This document shows positions 24,685 to 32,845 of a stretch of DNA of 64,000 bases, piece after piece. Position numbers and translations under genes: made by a program. The DNA comes from Fimenecus sp045613685 (lineage in GTDB: Bacteria; Bacillota; Clostridia; Oscillospirales; Acutalibacteraceae). The stretch spans positions 8,587 to 72,586 of the forward strand of contig JAZLBL010000017.1 in NCBI GenBank assembly GCA_045613685.1, in the 5' to 3' direction. The first letter of the stretch is position 1, and every line of letters begins with the position of its first letter. The notes under the pieces were generated by a model. That model was not told the origin of the DNA. It saw only the letters and a program-made list of their open reading frames with translations, and made no database searches.

Positions 24685-25053
24685 ATGAAAAGATTTATAG
24701 CAATTATCCTTATAACTTTGATTATTCTAACAGTAGCAGGCTGCGGCAAAGAAACTGAATATAAAAAGGTTGGACCAACGCCAGTGCTTACAACAACCAC
24801 CACAACAACAGAAACAACAACGGAAGAAACTGAAACTGAAGAAAGTTCAACAGAAGAAACATCTTCATCAACCACAACAACTACCAAAAAGAATCCAAGC
24901 AATAGTGGCTCAAATACTTCAAAACCAAAACCATCATCAACAACTACGACAACTACAGAGACAACTACTGAGTCCACAACAGAAAGCACAACAGAATCAA
25001 CTACTGAATCTACAACAGAACAGACAAACGAGTCGGTAGAAAGTGCTGAATAA
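24685..25053 (+). CDS. Thr/Ser/Glu-rich lipoprotein without a folded domain
   Basis: The 122-residue product has a lipoprotein signal peptide with lipobox TVAGC (Cys20). The rest is nearly all Thr, Ser and Glu, with the unit ESTT repeated near the C-terminus and a lysine/proline island (KKNPSNSGSNTSKPKPSS). No globular domain is visible. After lipid attachment it would form an extended, acidic, probably glycosylated bristle on the membrane. AAGGAG precedes the ATG. It probably shares the transcript of the permuted NlpC/P60-like gene. The repetitive DNA also opens frames on the other strand, which I regard as by-products. Confidence 0.75.
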   Translation: MKRFIAIILITLIILTVAGCGKETEYKKVGPTPVLTTTTTTTETTTEETETEESSTEETSSSTTTTTKKNPSNSGSNTSKPKPSSTTTTTTETTTESTTESTTESTTESTTEQTNESVESAE

Positions 25054-25058
25054 AAAAC

Positions 25059-25091
25059 AAGAGCCAAGCTTAATTTGCTTGGCTCTTTTCT
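25059..25091 (+). terminator. Terminator after the lipoprotein gene
   Basis: AAGAGCCAAGC/GCTTGGCTCTT stem and T4. Confidence 0.88.
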
Positions 25092-25105
25092 AATACAATA
25101 AAAAC

Positions 25106-25162
25106 GGGCGATTCGTGAATCGCCCCTACAATTCTGTATTCTGAATTCAAAATTCTGCATTA
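25106..25162. repeat. Intergenic repeat with GGGCGATTC hairpin
   Basis: GGGCGATTC-GTG-AATCGCCC hairpin followed by CTACA and a run of ATTCTG/GAATTC-like units. The 25 bases 25106-25130 recur exactly, in opposite orientation, at 48411-48435. Confidence 0.75.
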
Positions 25163-25190
25163 AAAAAGACGGTCTTTCGACCGTCTTTTT
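25163..25190. terminator. Terminator of the EF-G-like gene
   Basis: AAAAAGACGGTC-TTTC-GACCGTCTTTTT, symmetrical and active for the minus-strand gene. Confidence 0.9.
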
Positions 25191-25193
25191 CTA

Positions 25194-27260
25194 TTATTCT
25201 TCGTCAACCTTTGCTTCTGCAATAACTTTTTCAACGATGTTCTGTGGAGCTTGTTCATAACGAGTGAACTCGAATGAGAATGAGCCACGACCTGCTGTTA
25301 CTGAACGGAGAACTGTTGTGAAGTCGCCCATTTCAGCCATTGGAACTTCTGCTGTGAGTTCTTGCATTCTTGGTTCATCTGCAGGACCCATACCAAGAAC
25401 TCTACCACGGCGTTTTGTGATGTCGCCCATAATATCGCCGAGATTGTCATCAGGCATTAAAGCAACGAGTGTGCCAACAGGTTCAAGAATTGTTGGGTCT
25501 GCCTTTGGAATACCTGCTTTATATGCAAGAGATGCTGCCATCTTGAATGCCATTTCTGATGAGTCAACTGGGTGATAAGAACCATCATAAAGAGTAGCCT
25601 TAACGCCTACCATTGGGTAACCTGCGAGAACGCCTTTAAGAACGCAATCACGAAGACCTTTTTCAACTGCAGGGAAGAAGTTCTTTGGAACTGCACCACC
25701 GAATACTTCTTCTTCAAAGATAAGCTCGTCGCTATCACATGGTTCAAAGCGGATATGTACATCACCGAACTGACCATGACCACCTGACTGTTTCTTGTGT
25801 TTGCCTTGTGCTTCTGCTGATTTTCTGATTGTTTCTCTATAAGCAACTTTAGGAACAGAAAGGTCAACTTCAACACCGAATTTATTCTTAAGTTTTGAAA
25901 CGATTACATCAAGATGCTGTTCGCCAAGACCTGAAAGAACCTGTTCTTTTGTTTCTTTGTTGATGGCAAATGAGATTGATGGGTCTTCTTCCATAAGTCT
26001 GAAAAGTCCCTGTGCAACTTTTTCTTCTTCGCCCTTTTTGCGAACGTTAACTGCCATTGAAAGACAAGGGTTAGGAGCGTCAACACCATCAAGAATTACG
26101 ATGTTCTTTGCATCGCAGAGTGTGTCACCTGTTTTAACGCCTGCAAGCTTTGTAACAACGCCAATGTCACCTGCGATGATTTCGTTTGCGTCTTCTTGCT
26201 TGCCACCCTTAACAGTAACGATTTTACCCATCTTTTCTGTTTCACCTGTGCGAACATTATAAGCCTGAGTGTTACCATCAAGTTTACCTGAAACTACTTT
26301 AAAGAATGACATTTTACCAACGAATGGGTCAGCAACAGTTTTAAAGCAGATTGCTGCAAGTGGCCCGTTAATGTCACAAGGAAGAATTGTTTCTTCGCCA
26401 CTTTCAGTTTTTGCTGTTTCACCTGCATAACCGAATGCGCCAGGAACAGACCAAGCAAGACCATAAAGAAGCTGGTCAACGCCTGCACCTGTAAGGCCTG
26501 CAACCGCATAAACAGGATAAATTGAACCATCGAAAATACCAAGGCAAAGACCTTTAAGAATTTCTTCTTGTGTGAATGTTTCACCTTCAAAGAATTTTTC
26601 CATAAGAGCATCATCTGTTGTAGCAACAGCTTCCATAAATGCTGATGTCATTTCTTCGATAATTGGGTCATTTGGCATTGGAACTTCTGTAGCTTTACAA
26701 TCATCATAAGCATATGCTTTGCCTGTCATAAGGTTAACATAAGCTTTTGTGATGTTGCCTTCCATATAAGGAATAATTGTTGGGCAAAGCTTGTTGCCAT
26801 AAACTTCTTTGAGAGCTTCAAATGTTTTGTAGAAACTTCTGTGGTCAGAGTCAGTTTTTGTAATAGCAAAGAATTTTGCAAGACCGCGTTTTTCAGCTGC
26901 TTTGAAAGCTTTTTCTGTACCAACGTCAACGCCTGAGCCAGCACTTGTAACGATGAGCACTGCTTCTGCTGCACGAACTGCTTCTGCTGCACCGTTTTCA
27001 AAGTCAAAAAGACCTGGAGCATCTATAAAATTCAACTTTGTGTTATCCCATTCAATAGCTGCCATAGCAGATGAAACTGATGACTTTCTTCTCTTTTCTT
27101 CTGCGTCGAAGTCAAGAACTGTGTTACCGTCAGCAACCTTGCCAAGTCTGTCAGTTGCGCCTGAAACATAAAGCATTGCTTCACAAAGTGTAGTTTTTCC
27201 TTTTCCGCCGTGCCCTAACACAGCAATATTTCTGATGTTGTTTGAGGTATAAGCCTTCAT
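25194..27260 (-). CDS. Elongation factor G-like translational GTPase (EF-G2 type)
   Basis: The 688-residue protein has the full EF-G layout: G domain with P-loop GHGGKGKTT (16-24), domain II, domain III, domain IV (HKKQSGGHGQFGDVHIRFEP region) and domain V. Three G-domain motifs differ from canonical EF-G: DTPGH is DAPGL, so the catalytic His is lost, NKxD is TKTD, and the switch I region is degenerate. It therefore belongs to the paralogous EF-G-like group whose role in Clostridia is not settled (possibly recycling or stress). The real fusA is expected elsewhere. AGGTGGG precedes the ATG; strong promoter upstream. Confidence 0.88.
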   Translation of the reverse strand: MKAYTSNNIRNIAVLGHGGKGKTTLCEAMLYVSGATDRLGKVADGNTVLDFDAEEKRRKSSVSSAMAAIEWDNTKLNFIDAPGLFDFENGAAEAVRAAEAVLIVTSAGSGVDVGTEKAFKAAEKRGLAKFFAITKTDSDHRSFYKTFEALKEVYGNKLCPTIIPYMEGNITKAYVNLMTGKAYAYDDCKATEVPMPNDPIIEEMTSAFMEAVATTDDALMEKFFEGETFTQEEILKGLCLGIFDGSIYPVYAVAGLTGAGVDQLLYGLAWSVPGAFGYAGETAKTESGEETILPCDINGPLAAICFKTVADPFVGKMSFFKVVSGKLDGNTQAYNVRTGETEKMGKIVTVKGGKQEDANEIIAGDIGVVTKLAGVKTGDTLCDAKNIVILDGVDAPNPCLSMAVNVRKKGEEEKVAQGLFRLMEEDPSISFAINKETKEQVLSGLGEQHLDVIVSKLKNKFGVEVDLSVPKVAYRETIRKSAEAQGKHKKQSGGHGQFGDVHIRFEPCDSDELIFEEEVFGGAVPKNFFPAVEKGLRDCVLKGVLAGYPMVGVKATLYDGSYHPVDSSEMAFKMAASLAYKAGIPKADPTILEPVGTLVALMPDDNLGDIMGDITKRRGRVLGMGPADEPRMQELTAEVPMAEMGDFTTVLRSVTAGRGSFSFEFTRYEQAPQNIVEKVIAEAKVDEE

Positions 27261-27334
27261 AGCTCTTACCCACCTTTCCCTAAGTATATACCAATATGTG
27301 AAAAATAGATAGAATTTTTCAACACGTTAAAGGA

Positions 27335-27363
27335 ATTATAGCACATTTGCATAAAGTATGCAA
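27335..27363 (-). promoter_or_regulatory. Promoter of the EF-G-like gene
   Basis: Minus strand TTGCAT, 17-bp spacer, TATAAT. Confidence 0.85.
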
Positions 27364-27417
27364 TAATAAATTAATAAGTTTTGAAATATTTTTATATTAG
27401 TAATAGTGGTTTTTCTG

Positions 27418-27446
27418 TTGATTTTTCATTTTTATAAAGTTATAAT
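27418..27446 (+). promoter_or_regulatory. Promoter of murD-nudF-maf
   Basis: TTGATT, 17-bp spacer, TATAAT, 35 bases before the ATG. Confidence 0.85.
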
Positions 27447-27480
27447 TATTTTATATGCGGAAAATAAGGAGTAGAGAATT

Positions 27481-28764
27481 ATGTTGCCTCCAATTATTGA
27501 ATTTTTAAAAGACAAAAAAGTGCTTATTTTAGGCTTTGGCCGAGAGGGTAAAAGCACATACAATTATATAAGAAAATATCTGCCTGAAAAAATGCTCGCA
27601 ATAGGTGATGGCAGAGAACAAAAAATAGACGACAAGAATGTGGAGTGTTTCTGTGGTGAAGATTATCTTTCACATATCGGCAAATTCGATGTTGTTATGA
27701 AAAGTCCTGGCATTTCATTCGTGAATGTTGATGTGCCATCAAATACTTATGTAACTTGTCAAACAGATTTGTTCTTGAGATTTGCACCTTGCAAGAAAAT
27801 TGGTGTAACTGGCTCAAAGGGCAAAACAACCACATCAACACTCACATATAAAATGCTTTGTGCGGGTGGAGTTGATTGCGAATTGATGGGTAATATGGGA
27901 CTTCCCGTGCTTGACTATATTGAAGAAATGACGGAAAACAAAATAGCGGTTATCGAAATGTCATCACATCAACTTGAATTCACAAGAAATTCACCCGATG
28001 TTTCAATTCTCACAAATATTTATGAAGAACACCTTGAGCATTATAAAGGTGGTATGACTGGCTATGTGAATGCAAAACTCAATATTGTGCGTCATCAGAA
28101 TGAAAACAATACTTTTATATATAATGGCACACAGGGCGTTGAGCCTTATCTTGATTTGAATACAGTTAAATCAAATGCAATAGCAATAGAAAAAGATGCA
28201 TATTTACCATTTGAAATTAATAACATTCATCTCGCAGGCGAGCATAACCGTCACGATGTGCTTTATGCTTTTACTGCAGCATCAAAATTCGGCGTAACAG
28301 CAGAAGATGCGAAAAAAGCCATTGACGATTTTGAAGGTATTGAGCACAGAATGGAAAATGTTGGTACATATAAAGGTGTTACATTCTATAATGACTGTAT
28401 TGCAACAATTCCACATGCCGTTATGTGCGCAGTTAATGCTATTAAGGCAAATACACTTATAATTGGTGGCAAAGATAGGGGAATAGACTATACCGACTTT
28501 GCTGTTGACCTTGAAAACAGTGATTTGAGTGTGGTTATCGGTACAAAAACAACAGGACATAAAATTATTGATATGATGCTCCAAAACGGCACAAAGAAAA
28601 ATCTAATTAAAGCAGAAAACCTTGAAGAAGCAGTAAAACAGGCTTTCGAAAACACAAAAGGAATCTGCATTTTATCCCCAGCAGCTTCAAGTTATAATGA
28701 ATATAAGAACTTTGAAGAAAAAGGAAGACATTATAAAGAACTTATCAAAAAATATGGTGAATAA
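27481..28764 (+). CDS. murD: UDP-N-acetylmuramoyl-L-alanine--D-glutamate ligase (MurD family)
   Basis: The 427-residue Mur ligase has an N-terminal UDP-binding domain (KVLILGFGREGKSTY), the ATP site GVTGSKGKTTT, and central motifs EMSSHQLEF, NIYEEHLEHY, then NDCIATIPHA and IGGKDRGIDYTDF, which point to MurD. MurD adds D-Glu to UDP-MurNAc-L-Ala. SSHQLE in place of the usual SSFQLE, and location outside a dcw cluster, are mildly unusual; a MurD-like paralogue cannot be excluded. AAGGAG before the ATG. The nudF start follows one base after the stop. Confidence 0.85.
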   Translation: MLPPIIEFLKDKKVLILGFGREGKSTYNYIRKYLPEKMLAIGDGREQKIDDKNVECFCGEDYLSHIGKFDVVMKSPGISFVNVDVPSNTYVTCQTDLFLRFAPCKKIGVTGSKGKTTTSTLTYKMLCAGGVDCELMGNMGLPVLDYIEEMTENKIAVIEMSSHQLEFTRNSPDVSILTNIYEEHLEHYKGGMTGYVNAKLNIVRHQNENNTFIYNGTQGVEPYLDLNTVKSNAIAIEKDAYLPFEINNIHLAGEHNRHDVLYAFTAASKFGVTAEDAKKAIDDFEGIEHRMENVGTYKGVTFYNDCIATIPHAVMCAVNAIKANTLIIGGKDRGIDYTDFAVDLENSDLSVVIGTKTTGHKIIDMMLQNGTKKNLIKAENLEEAVKQAFENTKGICILSPAASSYNEYKNFEEKGRHYKELIKKYGE

Positions 28765-28765
28765 G

Positions 28766-29311
28766 ATGGATTTAACAGAGAAACCAATAAATCAAGAATA
28801 TAAATTCAAAGGCAAAATTGTTAATATGCGTGTTGACGATGCACTTTTGCCAAATGGTACAGTTGCAAAACGCGAAATCGTTGAGCATAACGGTGGCGTG
28901 TGTGTAGCACCACTCGACAAAGATTATAATTTGTATTTTGTAAAGCAATTTCGTTATCCTTATATGGAAGTTGTTACAGAATTACCTGCAGGCAAACTTG
29001 AAAAAGGTGAAGACCCATTTGAAGCAGGCAAGAGAGAGCTTAAAGAAGAAACAGGTGCTGTGGCAAATAAATATATAAGTTTAGGCAAACTCTATCCCAC
29101 TCCTGGCTACTGTGGTGAAATAATACATATGTATTTAGCAACTGATTTAGAATTCGGTGAACAAAGTCCTGACGAAGACGAATTTTTAGAGGTTTATAAA
29201 ATATCGCTTGCGGATGCTGTTGAAATGGTAATGAATGGTGAGTTGCCAGATAGCAAAACTCAGACAATGATTTTAAAAATCAATCAACTTAAAAATGAGG
29301 GTAAAATATGA
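28766..29311 (+). CDS. nudF: ADP-ribose pyrophosphatase-type Nudix hydrolase
   Basis: The 181-residue protein carries a perfect Nudix box (GKLEKGEDPFEAGKRELKEE and TGA; Gx5Ex7REUxEExGU). It also has the ADP-ribose pyrophosphatase features FVKQFRYPY and VTELPAGKLEKGE, with YPTPGYCGE after the box. It hydrolyses ADP-ribose to AMP and ribose 5-phosphate. I chose ATG 28766, one base after the murD stop, with GGTGA upstream; longer in-frame starts reach back into murD and lack homology. Confidence 0.92.
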   Translation: MDLTEKPINQEYKFKGKIVNMRVDDALLPNGTVAKREIVEHNGGVCVAPLDKDYNLYFVKQFRYPYMEVVTELPAGKLEKGEDPFEAGKRELKEETGAVANKYISLGKLYPTPGYCGEIIHMYLATDLEFGEQSPDEDEFLEVYKISLADAVEMVMNGELPDSKTQTMILKINQLKNEGKI

Positions 29312-29859
29312 AACTTGTACTTGCATCGAAATCACCAAGAAGAAGTGAAATTCTCACCAATGCAGGGATAGACTTTACTATTCGTGTTGCAGATGCTGAC
29401 GAAACTATTGCAGAAGGCACAAGTCCTGAAGATGCCGTAGTAATGCTTGCTGCGAGAAAAGCTATGGCTGTTGAGAGAAACGAAGATGAAATTATACTTG
29501 GCGCCGACACAGTTGTTGTGCTTGACGATAAAATACTTGGCAAGCCAAAAGACCGAGAAGATGCTTTTAATATGCTTAAAAGCCTTTCGGGTAGAGTGCA
29601 CTCTGTGTTTACGGGTGTTTGTGCAGTCAGCGGAAAAGGCTCAATAACCTTTGCAGAAGAAACAAAAGTTGAGTTTTATCCTTTAACCGACGAAGAAATA
29701 AATACTTATATCGACTCAAATGATTGTTATGACAAAGCGGGGGCTTATGGCATTCAAGGACTCGCTTCAAAGTTTATCAGTGGAATAAACGGCGACTATT
29801 TTAATGTGGTCGGATTACCGATTAGTTCAGTTTACAAAAAGATTTTGAAAAATCAATAA
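29308..29859 (+). CDS. maf: Maf family nucleoside triphosphate pyrophosphatase
   Basis: The 183-residue protein starts LVLASKSPRRSEIL, the Maf signature. GADTVVVLDDKILGKP and CYDKAGAYGIQGLASKFISG follow, matching the dTTP/UTP pyrophosphatase (YhdE) type. It removes non-canonical or excess nucleotides and over-expression blocks septation in Bacillus. It overlaps nudF by four bases, so murD-nudF-maf form one operon joining cell-wall synthesis with nucleotide house-cleaning. Confidence 0.94.
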   Translation: MKLVLASKSPRRSEILTNAGIDFTIRVADADETIAEGTSPEDAVVMLAARKAMAVERNEDEIILGADTVVVLDDKILGKPKDREDAFNMLKSLSGRVHSVFTGVCAVSGKGSITFAEETKVEFYPLTDEEINTYIDSNDCYDKAGAYGIQGLASKFISGINGDYFNVVGLPISSVYKKILKNQ

Positions 29860-29867
29860 AATTTTGA

Positions 29868-29896
29868 TTGACATTTTGCGAAATTTGTTGTAAATT
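29868..29896 (+). promoter_or_regulatory. Promoter of the tandem membrane-anchored protein genes
   Basis: TTGACA, 17-bp spacer, TAAATT. Confidence 0.7.
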
Positions 29897-29939
29897 TAGT
29901 ATGTATATGAATACATATCATTGAAAGGGGAACCTCAAA

Positions 29940-30899
29940 ATGGCAAAAAAGGTTAGAACACCCGAAGAAGTACAGGCTAGATTAGAAAAGAAAGCCGCTA
30001 AAAGAAAGCTCTTCTTTGGAACATTTACAAAAGCATTAGCATTTTTCCTTGCAATCGCAATGGTTTATTCACTTGCTATAATTGCTTTCACACCTGCAAC
30101 AATGCCTTCAACAGGCAACAATGTTCAGTCAGGTAACACATCAAACGGATTTGATGATTATGATAATGGCTCATCAAACTCAGGCTCAACAGATGCAGGC
30201 AATGCAGGTAATGCAGGCTCAACAGATGCAGGCAACGCAGGCAATGCAGGTAACGCTGACCAGAAAGCAGAAGTTATCAAAGTATTTAATGATGTAACAG
30301 CTAAAGCAGCAAAAGGCTCTTATAAGCTCCACAGAGAAGGTAAGTTCACAAAGGACATTGATGTAGGTAGCGCAACAAGTGCACTCGACTCAATCATTAA
30401 GGGCGTTGACGAAAACGCTTCTATCAACTCAGTTGTTGGTGGTTTCCTTGGACTTAACAAGCCAGTTGACGCAGAAGTTAAGAATGGTAAGGGCGAAGGC
30501 TTTGATGCAAAATATATGCTTAAAGCTATGGCTCTCACAGATGCAGATGTTGTTTCTGCAAGTATTGATGGCAACAAATATACAGTAAAAATCAAGAAGA
30601 CAGTTACTCCTGATGCAAACAGCGCTCTTGCACACGCAACAAACGACTATATTACATTTGCAGAAGTTAACAAGAGCATTAACGAAGCAGTTGGTTCTGC
30701 AGTTGTAGTTGAAGAAAGTGGCTCAAAGGCTATCTATGATAACATTGTTTTCACAGCAACTGTTGTTGATGGCAAGCTTACAAATCTTGAATATTCATAC
30801 ACATTCTCAGCAACTCTTGCTATTAAACTTGCAATTATCAAAGCAACAGGTACAGGTGAAGCTGAAATCGTTGGTACATATTCAAATATCGTATATTAA
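29940..30899 (+). CDS. Membrane-anchored protein with Gly-Asn-Ala linker, paralogue 1
   Basis: The 319-residue protein has a cytoplasmic basic tail (RLEKKAAKRKL), one membrane segment (about 27-50), a low-complexity linker with repeats of NAGNAGSTDAG, and an extracellular C-terminal domain of about 210 residues. The domain begins VFNDVTAKAAKGSY and includes DENASINSVVGGFLG and HATNDYITFAEV. It is clearly homologous to the next gene product, so the pair arose by tandem duplication. I do not recognise the domain. The domain's position outside the cell and the Gly/Ser linker suggest a surface or ligand-binding role. AAAGGGG precedes the ATG. Confidence 0.75.
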   Translation: MAKKVRTPEEVQARLEKKAAKRKLFFGTFTKALAFFLAIAMVYSLAIIAFTPATMPSTGNNVQSGNTSNGFDDYDNGSSNSGSTDAGNAGNAGSTDAGNAGNAGNADQKAEVIKVFNDVTAKAAKGSYKLHREGKFTKDIDVGSATSALDSIIKGVDENASINSVVGGFLGLNKPVDAEVKNGKGEGFDAKYMLKAMALTDADVVSASIDGNKYTVKIKKTVTPDANSALAHATNDYITFAEVNKSINEAVGSAVVVEESGSKAIYDNIVFTATVVDGKLTNLEYSYTFSATLAIKLAIIKATGTGEAEIVGTYSNIVY

Positions 30900-30931
30900 T
30901 TGCTTTTCCATAACGGAAGGAGAAATAGAAA

Positions 30932-31939
30932 ATGGCTAAAAAAGTTTTAACACCAGAACAGGCTGAAATTAAAGCTCTCAAAAAGGCTAAGAAGTCTGAA
31001 AACTGGACAAAATTCTGGGCAATTTTGCTCGCATTGGTTCTCACAATCGGTGTAGTATTCTTAGGTCAAAGTGCAGCTAAAGACGCAGTTGCAGCTGCAG
31101 TAAATGGTACAAATACAGAATCATCTGATTCAGATTCAACTGATTCAGGTTCAACTGACAGTGGTTCAACAGATGCTGGTACAGGTAACAGTGGTTCAAC
31201 AGATGCTGGTACAAGCAACAGTGGTTCAACAGATGCAGGCACAAGCAATGCAGGCACAAGCATTTCAAAAGCAGATGCAGCTAAAGCATTTAACGATGCA
31301 ACAGCAAAAGCTGCTAAGGGCAATTACACAATGGAAAGAGTTTGTGGCTATCAGCCAGGCAAGGGCATTAAAGTAACAATGCTCGGTGGCGACGCAACAA
31401 GCGTTCTTAATGGTGTTATTACAGCTGTTGACGAAAACGCATCTCTTGATAGCGTTGTTGGTGGCTTCCTTGGTGTTGGCACAAGAGAAATCAAGGTTAC
31501 AAACGGCGTTGGAAAGAGACATAATGGCGACGGCACATATGCAGACCTTAACAATGAAGAAAAAGACTATGTTCTTAAGGCTATGACTCTCACAGAGGCT
31601 GACATTGCAACAGCTACAAAAGATGGCAATACATACACAATCACACTTGCTAAGATTGCTGACCCTCAGAAAGACGGCAAAAATGCAATGCACCATGCAA
31701 CAAATGACTTTATCACAGAGTCACAGGTTAAGACTGCAATTGGTGGTTTGACAACTGCTATTACAGTTGAATCAGCAAATGTTACTTACTACAACATTAA
31801 GTTTGTTGCAACAATTGAAAACGGCACACTTAAGAGCCTTACAATGAACTACCAGGCAGATGCTGTTATGAAACTTAAGGTTGCTATGACAATTGACGGT
31901 TCAGGTTCAATGGATGTTAAGACAACTTATACATTCTAA
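30932..31939 (+). CDS. Membrane-anchored protein with Ser-Thr-Asp-Ala-Gly linker, paralogue 2
   Basis: The 335-residue paralogue has the same plan: basic cytoplasmic tail starting MAKKVLTPEQAE, membrane segment at about 32-52, a repeated linker GSTDAGTGNS/GSTDAGTSNS, and the domain beginning AFNDATAKAAKGNY with DENASLDSVVGGFLG and HATNDFITESQV. Linkers differ in sequence while domains are conserved, as expected if the linker only gives reach. The domain has an insertion near VTNGVGKRHNGDGTYADLNNEEK. A terminator follows, so the two genes form one transcript. Function unknown. Confidence 0.75.
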   Translation: MAKKVLTPEQAEIKALKKAKKSENWTKFWAILLALVLTIGVVFLGQSAAKDAVAAAVNGTNTESSDSDSTDSGSTDSGSTDAGTGNSGSTDAGTSNSGSTDAGTSNAGTSISKADAAKAFNDATAKAAKGNYTMERVCGYQPGKGIKVTMLGGDATSVLNGVITAVDENASLDSVVGGFLGVGTREIKVTNGVGKRHNGDGTYADLNNEEKDYVLKAMTLTEADIATATKDGNTYTITLAKIADPQKDGKNAMHHATNDFITESQVKTAIGGLTTAITVESANVTYYNIKFVATIENGTLKSLTMNYQADAVMKLKVAMTIDGSGSMDVKTTYTF

Positions 31940-31969
31940 TTTAACCAAAACTGAATAATTAAGTGATTT

Positions 31970-32009
31970 AATCCCGAAAAGAATTGCGGTTCTTTTCGGG
32001 ATTTTTTTT
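31970..32009 (+). terminator. Terminator after the tandem paralogues
   Basis: AATCCCGAAAAGA/TCTTTTCGGGATT stem then T8. Confidence 0.93.
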
Positions 32010-32115
32010 GTTGTTTTTAGAGTCAAAAACAATAATTAGAACCAGCGTCGAAAACATATGTCAAAATATACAAAATTTAATGATTAATTTGTATGCAAAA
32101 AAGGCAAATTTAGGG

Positions 32116-32189
32116 TTGATTTTAACGCTTTTTGGTAGTAAAATAAATGTGTATAAATATACACAATAGGGAGTAGTCTACTCTTTTTT
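32116..32189 (+). promoter_or_regulatory. Promoter and leader hairpin of the type IV pilus operon
   Basis: TTGATT, 17-bp spacer, TAAAAT (32116-32144). In the 110-nt leader, GAGTA-GTC-TACTC plus T6 (32171-32189) looks like a small attenuator. A palindrome CACAATATGTTGTG lies further on. Confidence 0.7.
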
Positions 32190-32258
32190 AGAATTGTTGA
32201 TTTTTAAGGCTAATCCACAATATGTTGTGTTGAACTTAATTCGGGAGGCGTTTTCCGT

Positions 32259-32780
32259 ATGAATATGAATATGGATATCAAAGATTTAATCGCAAAACTT
32301 AAATCAGGAAGTGGCAAAAGCACCACTAAAGCAGGGGGAAGCAGTTTCACAGCTTTCTTCGATAAAAACCCAAAAATGAAGATAATTATCCCTGCAGTTT
32401 TAATTGCAATTTCAGTGCTCGTTGCACTCGTGATTATTATTTCAACAAAATCACCAACTATTGATACAACTCCGGTTGTTGGTGGCGAAGCACAAAATGT
32501 TGATGTTCTTCCACAAGATGTCAGAGATTTTGAAGATATCGAAATCGAAGGTGGAAATGTCTTCGACGAAGTTGATGTTGCAAATGCAAAAATCACAGCA
32601 ATCATCAGAAACTCTGATGGCTACTATACAGCTGTTATGGAGACAAAAACAAACTCATATTCAACTCTCAATGTTGGTGACTACATAAATGGTTCATCAT
32701 GGATGGTTGAAGATATTACAGACGATGGCGTGTTAATCGCGCTCGGCGAAAAGAAAGTTGAAATCAAATACGGCAAATAA
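32259..32780 (+). CDS. Pilus-associated membrane protein with PilP/GspC-like C-terminal domain
   Basis: The 173-residue protein has a cytoplasmic tail, a membrane segment at about 47-66, an acidic linker, and a small beta domain (residues 105-173; AKITAIIRNSDGYYTAVME, NVGDYINGSSWMVEDITDDGVLIALGEKKV). The pattern of 'value, vGDxI, V.xI..DgV.l' is that of the HR/PilP domain, which in Gram-negative systems binds secretin N-domains. It is the first gene of the pilus operon, just before the LysM protein with secretin N-domains, which fits a docking pair. GGGAGG precedes the ATG. The domain assignment is by eye. Confidence 0.6.
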   Translation: MNMNMDIKDLIAKLKSGSGKSTTKAGGSSFTAFFDKNPKMKIIIPAVLIAISVLVALVIIISTKSPTIDTTPVVGGEAQNVDVLPQDVRDFEDIEIEGGNVFDEVDVANAKITAIIRNSDGYYTAVMETKTNSYSTLNVGDYINGSSWMVEDITDDGVLIALGEKKVEIKYGK

Positions 32781-32845
32781 AACCGTGTTTAAATAAATTC
32801 AGTTATCATTTTATTAACATAAAAGTTTTTTAGGGGGAACTAAAA

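Noticed and set aside
24579..25160. Long open frame on the minus strand opposite the Thr-rich lipoprotein (Val/Ser-rich product)
   Set aside because: It is the mirror of repetitive ACA/TCA codons, has no ribosome binding site, and covers a terminator and an intergenic repeat.
29940..31939. Prophage or conjugative island signs around the low-complexity genes
   Set aside because: No integrase, portal, relaxase or attachment sites are seen anywhere in the window; composition matches the neighbours.
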